A stretch of DNA of 64,000 nt from an uncultured Pelagibacteraceae bacterium (lineage in GTDB: Bacteria > Pseudomonadota > Alphaproteobacteria > Pelagibacterales > Pelagibacteraceae): assembly GCA_902586495.1 (NCBI GenBank), contig CACIHQ010000003.1, positions 1 to 64,000 of the forward strand, read 5' to 3'. Below are positions 59,884 through 64,000 of this stretch, in pieces; the first letter of the stretch is position 1, and the number at the start of each line of letters is the position of its first letter. The notes under the pieces were generated by a model that worked only from the letters and a program-made list of their open reading frames with translations, was not told where the DNA came from and did no database searches. A program made the translations under genes and the position numbers.

Positions 59884-60564
59884 ATGATTTTTAAACAATT
59901 ATTCGACAATAGATCATCAACATATACATATCTGATTTCCTCTGGAGAGGGAAGAGAGGCTTTAATTATCGACCCTGTAATAGAAAATGTAAATGAATAC
60001 GTTAATTTATTAAAAGGGCTTAATTTAAAACTTGTCAAAGTTATCGATACTCATATTCATGCGGATCACGTGACCGGTGCCTCAAAATTAAAAGACATTA
60101 CAAAATGCTCTAGAATAATGGGCGATCATACTCCCGCTGATACGGTTGAAATCAGAGTTAAAGATGATGAGTATATTAATTTAGATGACATCAAATTAAG
60201 AGCTATGTATACACCTGGACATACTTCAGATAGCTATAGTTTTTTAATGGATAACTATCTATTTTCTGGAGACACTTTACTGATAAATGGGACAGGTAGA
60301 ACAGATTTTCAAAATGGAAATGCCATAGATTCTTATAATTCCATATTTAATAAACTCCTAAAATTACCAGACGAAACTCTTCTTTACCCCGCTCATGACT
60401 ATAAAGGTGAAAAATTTAGCACTATCGGAAAGGAAAGAAAAAATAACCCAAGGTTACAAGTTGATAGCAAAGATCAGTATATTGAAATAATGAATAATTT
60501 AAGTCTAAAAAAACCAGATCAACTTGAGTCTAATGTTTCAAGAAATATTAAGATGGGTGTTTAA
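59884..60564 (+). CDS. ETHE1-like persulfide dioxygenase
   Basis: This 226-residue metallo-beta-lactamase-fold protein has the full metal set: His57, His59, Asp61, His62 (THIHADHVTGA), His113, Asp130 and His171. The wording GDTLLINGTGRTDFQNG and YPAHDYKG is that of ETHE1/Blh sulfur dioxygenases, which oxidise glutathione persulfide to sulfite. It is not a glyoxalase II, where the substrate loop differs. Sulfur detoxification is the likely role. Confidence 0.92.
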   Translation: MIFKQLFDNRSSTYTYLISSGEGREALIIDPVIENVNEYVNLLKGLNLKLVKVIDTHIHADHVTGASKLKDITKCSRIMGDHTPADTVEIRVKDDEYINLDDIKLRAMYTPGHTSDSYSFLMDNYLFSGDTLLINGTGRTDFQNGNAIDSYNSIFNKLLKLPDETLLYPAHDYKGEKFSTIGKERKNNPRLQVDSKDQYIEIMNNLSLKKPDQLESNVSRNIKMGV

Positions 60565-60565
60565 A

Positions 60566-60934
60566 TTAAATTGCTGATTTAAGAGCTTTATAAATTGCTT
60601 CTTTTTTAATTTCTCCAATACTTCTATATACCTCGTTATTATTTTTAAAAATAAGAAGTGTTGTTTGATATTGCACATTAAACATATCTGAAATTTCTCT
60701 ATTTGTTACATCAAATGCAAAATATTCAATGTTATCAAAATCATTTTTAGCTTTTTGCAAAACTTTCATTTGACTTGCGCAAGAGGGACAATACTTAATC
60801 CAAGAGCTCACTACTACAACCTTGCCCTCAGATTGTGCTTTATCAAATAATTCTTTTTTAAAAGTTGTTTCTTTTTCCATAGCATTGACATTGAACGCCA
60901 ATATAAGAAAACAAAATGTTAAAATTTTTTTCAT
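60566..60934 (-). CDS. periplasmic thioredoxin-fold protein
   Basis: This 122-residue protein has a signal peptide (about 1-18) and a CPSC active site (SWIKYCPSCASQ, about 45-56). The usual fold elements EYFAFDVTNREISDMFNVQYQTTLLIFKN follow. It may reduce or oxidise envelope proteins. It is convergent with the persulfide dioxygenase gene, 1 base apart, and 6 bases after azlD on the same strand. Confidence 0.85.
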   Translation of the reverse strand: MKKILTFCFLILAFNVNAMEKETTFKKELFDKAQSEGKVVVVSSWIKYCPSCASQMKVLQKAKNDFDNIEYFAFDVTNREISDMFNVQYQTTLLIFKNNNEVYRSIGEIKKEAIYKALKSAI

Positions 60935-60940
60935 AATTGT

Positions 60941-61255
60941 TTATACAACAAATATTAAAAACCAATAAGATGCCAATCCTGAAAATATTGTCGCAATTAT
61001 ACTTCTAGAGAAAATACCGATAAACATTGCAATTATTGCAGCCAATATCTTTGGATTATCATCTATTTCGAATAATCCTCTTTCATTAATAAAAATAGCT
61101 GGAAAGATTATTGCAGGAAATATTGCAGATGGCACAAATGATAATATCTCTCTAACTCTATCATTAAACATTTCTTTTTTAATTAAAGCTATCATTGAAA
61201 ATCTCGTTAGATAAGTAATCAATCCACAATATAAAATTAATGTCCAGTTGCTCAT
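60941..61255 (-). CDS. azlD: AzlD family small subunit
   Basis: This 104-residue protein has four hydrophobic helices and the AzlD pattern GLITYLTRFSMIALIKKEMF (about 12-31), REILSFVPSAIFPAIIFPAIF. It pairs with AzlC for branched-chain amino acid export. It overlaps azlC by 4 bases. Confidence 0.9.
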   Translation of the reverse strand: MSNWTLILYCGLITYLTRFSMIALIKKEMFNDRVREILSFVPSAIFPAIIFPAIFINERGLFEIDDNPKILAAIIAMFIGIFSRSIIATIFSGLASYWFLIFVV

Positions 61256-61944
61256 GCTTTTTTATTTTTTCTTGTTAATATCATTGCAGTAAATAATCCT
61301 GCTAGAGCTGCAACAATAACGTAAGCTTTAAAAGGAATATAACTATATCCAAAAGTCGCTACCAAACCTGAAATAATTATTACAATCACATTTATAAATT
61401 TTCTAAAGTCATTAACTAATAAAGCTAAAAATGTTAGAGGAACTGCAAAACTTAGTCCAAGTTTTTCTGGAATTGCTGCTCCAAGTATAATTCCTAAAAA
61501 TGTAGTCGATTGCCAAATTACCCAACAAGTAGCTCCTCCACCTACTAAGTGAAAGTATCTATTATGGTCCTTATTCTTTTTTAAATATTCATTTGAAATT
61601 GCAAATGCCTGATCGATTAAAAAATAGGATATAATAATCTTCCAAATCAATTTCAAATCTGACAAATGCTCTGATACCACAGCTCCGTAAAGCAAGTGTC
61701 TGGAGTTCACTGCACCAACCGAGCTGATTATTACTAAAGAAGATGCACCACCAGAAAATAATTGCAATAAAACTATCTGAGAAGCGCCCCCAAAAATAAT
61801 TAAAGACATTGCCATTGTTTCAATTGGATTAAATCCAACATCAATAGCAAGAACTCCAAATATTAAACCAAAGGGAACAACTGGTATCATTAGTGGGCTT
61901 ACATCAATAATACCCTTTAAAAAAACTTTAAAGTTACTTTTCAT
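61252..61944 (-). CDS. azlC: AzlC family branched-chain amino acid exporter
   Basis: This 230-residue membrane protein matches AzlC: PFGLIFGVLAIDVGFNPIETMAMSLIIFGGASQIVLLQL (about 24-62), VNSRHLLYGAVVSEHL. Works with AzlD. Substrate leucine/isoleucine/valine or an analogue. It lies 17 bases after the iron-type ABC ATPase gene on the same strand. Confidence 0.92.
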   Translation of the reverse strand: MKSNFKVFLKGIIDVSPLMIPVVPFGLIFGVLAIDVGFNPIETMAMSLIIFGGASQIVLLQLFSGGASSLVIISSVGAVNSRHLLYGAVVSEHLSDLKLIWKIIISYFLIDQAFAISNEYLKKNKDHNRYFHLVGGGATCWVIWQSTTFLGIILGAAIPEKLGLSFAVPLTFLALLVNDFRKFINVIVIIISGLVATFGYSYIPFKAYVIVAALAGLFTAMILTRKNKKA

Positions 61945-61961
61945 TTCCTAAAAGGTTTTTA

Positions 61962-63023
61962 TTAGAAGCAAACTATATGATCAATATGAATTGGTCTTTT
62001 AATGCCAAATTTTTCACTAACTTCATGTTGATGAATATGATGAGAATGAACAAATACTGGAATAAGCCTATTGCTGGGTGTCCTTAAAGTATAAATAAAG
62101 TTTGTTCCTCTAAATTTTGTATCAACAACTTCTAATTTTAAATTACTTTGATCATCATGATGCAAATCCTCTGGTTGAACTAACAACTGAACATTTGAAC
62201 CAATGGGAAAAGGTTTGACAAAATTTCCTGTAATAGTTCCAAGATCTTCATTTTCTAAACTTTTGGGACTTGTTACTTCTGCTGGTATCAAAACACCTCT
62301 ATTTAAAAAATTCACCACCTCTATTGAATTTGGAAGGTGATAAAGTTTATAAGGGTCATCAAACTGTCTTAGCTCTTGATCAAAAATAATTCCGCATTTT
62401 GAGCCTAAGTAAAAAGCCTCGTAGGAATCATGAGTCACAATTATTGTTGAGATTTTTAAAGTTTTTAAAATTTTTTTTAACGTAATTTGAATTTCCTCTT
62501 TAAAACTTTGATCAACATTAGACAAAGGTTCATCTAGCAATAATAGATCAGGTTGGGTGAGCAAAGTTCTTGCTAAAGATGTTCTCTGAGCTTCGCCAGC
62601 ACTAATTTGGTGAGGGTACTGTTTTAATATATTAGAAAGATCTAATAAATCTAAAATTTCCTTTAGATCAATCTGCTTTTCTTTTTTTCCTTTATTTTTT
62701 TCTAAACCCAATAAAATATTTTTTTCTACTGTATAATGTGGAAACAAACTATTCTCTTGGAAAGCTAAAGAAATATTTCTATCCTCAGGCTCAACATTCA
62801 CATCACTTGAGGATATTGTTTTACCTTTTAGCTCAATAGATCCATTTTTAATTTTTTGTAAACCAGCTATTGTTCTTAATATAGTTGTTTTGCCTATTCC
62901 CGAAGGACCAAGTAGACATATAACATCACCCTCGTTTTCAATTGCAAAAGACATGTTTCTTACTTTTGTTTTACCTCCAGCAACAAAATCAACATTTTTT
63001 ACCTCAAAGAAATTATTATTCAT
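61962..63023 (-). CDS. ABC transporter ATP-binding protein, Fe(III)/FbpC type
   Basis: This 353-residue ATPase has Walker A GPSGIGKTT, signature ISAGEAQRTSLAR (slightly divergent from LSGGQ), Walker B LLLLDEPLSNVD and switch His IIVTHDSYEA. A C-terminal TOBE-type regulatory domain (about 240-353) supports an FbpC/PotA-like transporter. The next gene upstream is an FbpB-like permease, so Fe(III) import is the probable role. Confidence 0.9.
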   Translation of the reverse strand: MNNNFFEVKNVDFVAGGKTKVRNMSFAIENEGDVICLLGPSGIGKTTILRTIAGLQKIKNGSIELKGKTISSSDVNVEPEDRNISLAFQENSLFPHYTVEKNILLGLEKNKGKKEKQIDLKEILDLLDLSNILKQYPHQISAGEAQRTSLARTLLTQPDLLLLDEPLSNVDQSFKEEIQITLKKILKTLKISTIIVTHDSYEAFYLGSKCGIIFDQELRQFDDPYKLYHLPNSIEVVNFLNRGVLIPAEVTSPKSLENEDLGTITGNFVKPFPIGSNVQLLVQPEDLHHDDQSNLKLEVVDTKFRGTNFIYTLRTPSNRLIPVFVHSHHIHQHEVSEKFGIKRPIHIDHIVCF

Positions 63024-64000
63024 TGTTTTCTCTTAAAATATATTTGGATGCAATTATAATAAAAAAAGATGCAATTAAAATTAAAAATAGTGATGGCACA
63101 GCTGCAGCTTCAAGCAAATCTTCTGAAGCAGAAATATAAGCAGTCGTCGCAAAGGTTTCAAAATTGAAGGGTCTTAAAATCAATGTTATTGGTAATTCTC
63201 TTATAATTTCAAGTGAGACTAAAATAATAATGAATAACAAAGAATTTCTCAAAAAAGGAACGTGAATATGCATAAATGTTTTTCTTTTTGAGTAACCCAG
63301 TAAGTACGCACTTTCATCAACTGCGATATTAATTTTTTCATACCCTGACTTTATCCCATTATACGCAAGTGAATAAAATCTAACAAAGTAAACTAGAACT
63401 AATCCAATTATTGAACCTATGAATATTTTCTTTATTGAAAAGAAACCAAGACTTTTAATTACATTTTCATCAAACCAAGCAATGAAAGTAATGTATGCAA
63501 CTGCTAATATTACACCTGGTATTGCATAACCTGAAATAGATAGAGTAGACAAGACATTTAAAACTTTATTTTTAGTTACTCTATTTCCATAATTAGAAAT
63601 TAGTGCGAAAATTATCAAAACTAAACTAGATAAAGAAACCAAATATAAGGTATTTTTTAATAGATCTAAAACTTGAAGTTCAAATAAATTTTCAGGGAAT
63701 TTTAGTGTCCAATACATCATTTGACTTAAAGGGAATAAAAAACTTAAGAAGAATACAGAAAAACAAAATATGAAAGCCAGAAAGGATTTTTTTCCCTCGA
63801 GTTTTATTTTCTGCTTTTGCTTAAATCCACCCCTCGAATTGAAGTGGTATTTTGCCTTCTTTCTCGAAAAATTTTCTATAATGAAGAGTGCAAAGATAAA
63901 AAGTAGTAAAAAAAATGATAATCTATTTGCAAAAGCTAAATCATCAAAGGCTATCCAAGAATTATATATTCCTGTAGTTAAGGTATTTATTGAAAAAAAA
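63016..64000 (-). CDS. Fe(III)-type ABC transporter permease (FbpB-like), cut by the window edge
   Basis: The frame runs from the stop at 63016 through 63720 without a stop to the window end, so the ATG at 63718-63720 is internal. The visible part (about 328 residues) has hydrophobic helices, a linker with KAKYHFNSRGGFKQKQKIKLE near residue 60 of the visible part, and ends in a BPD-type permease domain with the EAA-like loop VDESAYLLGYSKRKTFMHIHVP. TTGIYNSWIAFDDLAFANRL at its visible start is typical of iron permeases. The N-terminal half lies beyond base 64000. Confidence 0.85.
   Translation of the reverse strand, partial: FFSINTLTTGIYNSWIAFDDLAFANRLSFFLLLFIFALFIIENFSRKKAKYHFNSRGGFKQKQKIKLEGKKSFLAFIFCFSVFFLSFLFPLSQMMYWTLKFPENLFELQVLDLLKNTLYLVSLSSLVLIIFALISNYGNRVTKNKVLNVLSTLSISGYAIPGVILAVAYITFIAWFDENVIKSLGFFSIKKIFIGSIIGLVLVYFVRFYSLAYNGIKSGYEKINIAVDESAYLLGYSKRKTFMHIHVPFLRNSLLFIIILVSLEIIRELPITLILRPFNFETFATTAYISASEDLLEAAAVPSLFLILIASFFIIIASKYILRENNE

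Noticed and set aside
63016..63720. Short complete permease gene of 234 residues
   Set aside because: The frame stays open to base 64000 and its upstream part has iron-permease sequence, so 63720 is only an internal ATG.
1..64000. CRISPR arrays, insertion sequences, prophage or integron parts
   Set aside because: I saw no regularly spaced repeats, transposase motifs, integrase motifs or terminal inverted repeats flanking target duplications.

Overview
The window looks like a piece of a SAR11-clade (Pelagibacterales, 'Candidatus Pelagibacter'-like) alphaproteobacterial chromosome. The reasons are strong AT bias, very small intergenic gaps with many 1-11 bp gene overlaps, and a gene set typical of that group: TRAP and ABC uptake systems with abundant-type binding proteins, a dimethylglycine-dehydrogenase-like protein, taurine-type transport, and almost no mobile DNA. 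I found no rRNA, CRISPR array, insertion sequence or prophage. One tRNA is present. Identification rests on reading protein motifs by eye; no database search was possible.

Layout. 0-3.9 kb: phosphohexomutase, a small DUF2061 membrane protein behind a possible pseudoknot leader, a TauE/SafE-type permease and tRNA-dihydrouridine synthase A. 3.8-6.8 kb: a complete TRAP transporter. 6.8-15.1 kb: mixed metabolism (CoA-transferase III, NADP beta-hydroxyacid dehydrogenase, flavin split-barrel oxidase, a tautomerase with the full cis-CaaD catalytic set), an RNA polymerase omega subunit with a long acidic tail, and a two-gene surface module (TPR/beta-barrel plus FecR-domain protein). 15.1-19 kb: glycosyltransferases and a methyltransferase for surface glycans. 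19-21.2 kb: a polar amino acid ABC transporter without its ATPase. 21.3-26.4 kb: polyamine and methylthioadenosine metabolism, namely a fused SpeD-SpeE, a class II aldolase, MtnA, a secreted hydrolase, MtnP and Apt. This is a complete set for making spermidine and disposing of the methylthioadenosine by-product through an aldolase ('DHAP shunt') route. 26.4-34 kb: SGNH protein, tRNA-CAU, malyl-CoA lyase with malate-CoA ligase, a propeller-autotransporter and GMP reductase.

34-48.6 kb: an internally duplicated regulator, a BASS symporter, and a bidirectional cluster that looks built for organosulfonates. On one strand are an omega-amino acid:pyruvate aminotransferase, alanine dehydrogenase and a dimethylglycine-dehydrogenase-like protein. 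On the other are TauABC (TauC with a roughly 440-residue N-terminal extension), a sulfolactate/malate-type dehydrogenase, phosphate acetyltransferase and a HisD paralogue resembling sulfopropanediol dehydrogenase HpsN. 48.5-51.8 kb: LysE exporter, Tat-exported MsrB, glyoxalase-fold protein, CysE and CysK. 51.8-55.7 kb: an unusual run of eleven small genes (secreted peptides, dimeric alpha/beta-barrel proteins, a glutathione-type isomerase, small membrane proteins, and an SMR-family protein without its essential glutamate). 55.7-64 kb: HisN-like phosphatase, a gamma-butyrobetaine-hydroxylase-like dioxygenase, a 59-residue membrane protein, a candidate orphan structured RNA with a micro-ORF, a methyltransferase, DUF4396 plus cupredoxin, persulfide dioxygenase, AzlCD, and an Fe(III)-type ABC transporter that runs off the right edge.

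A cross-cutting theme: in all three solute-binding-protein transporters in the window (TRAP, amino acid ABC, taurine-type ABC) a strong hairpin lies exactly between the binding-protein gene and the membrane-component genes. This suggests a common way to make far more binding protein than permease.
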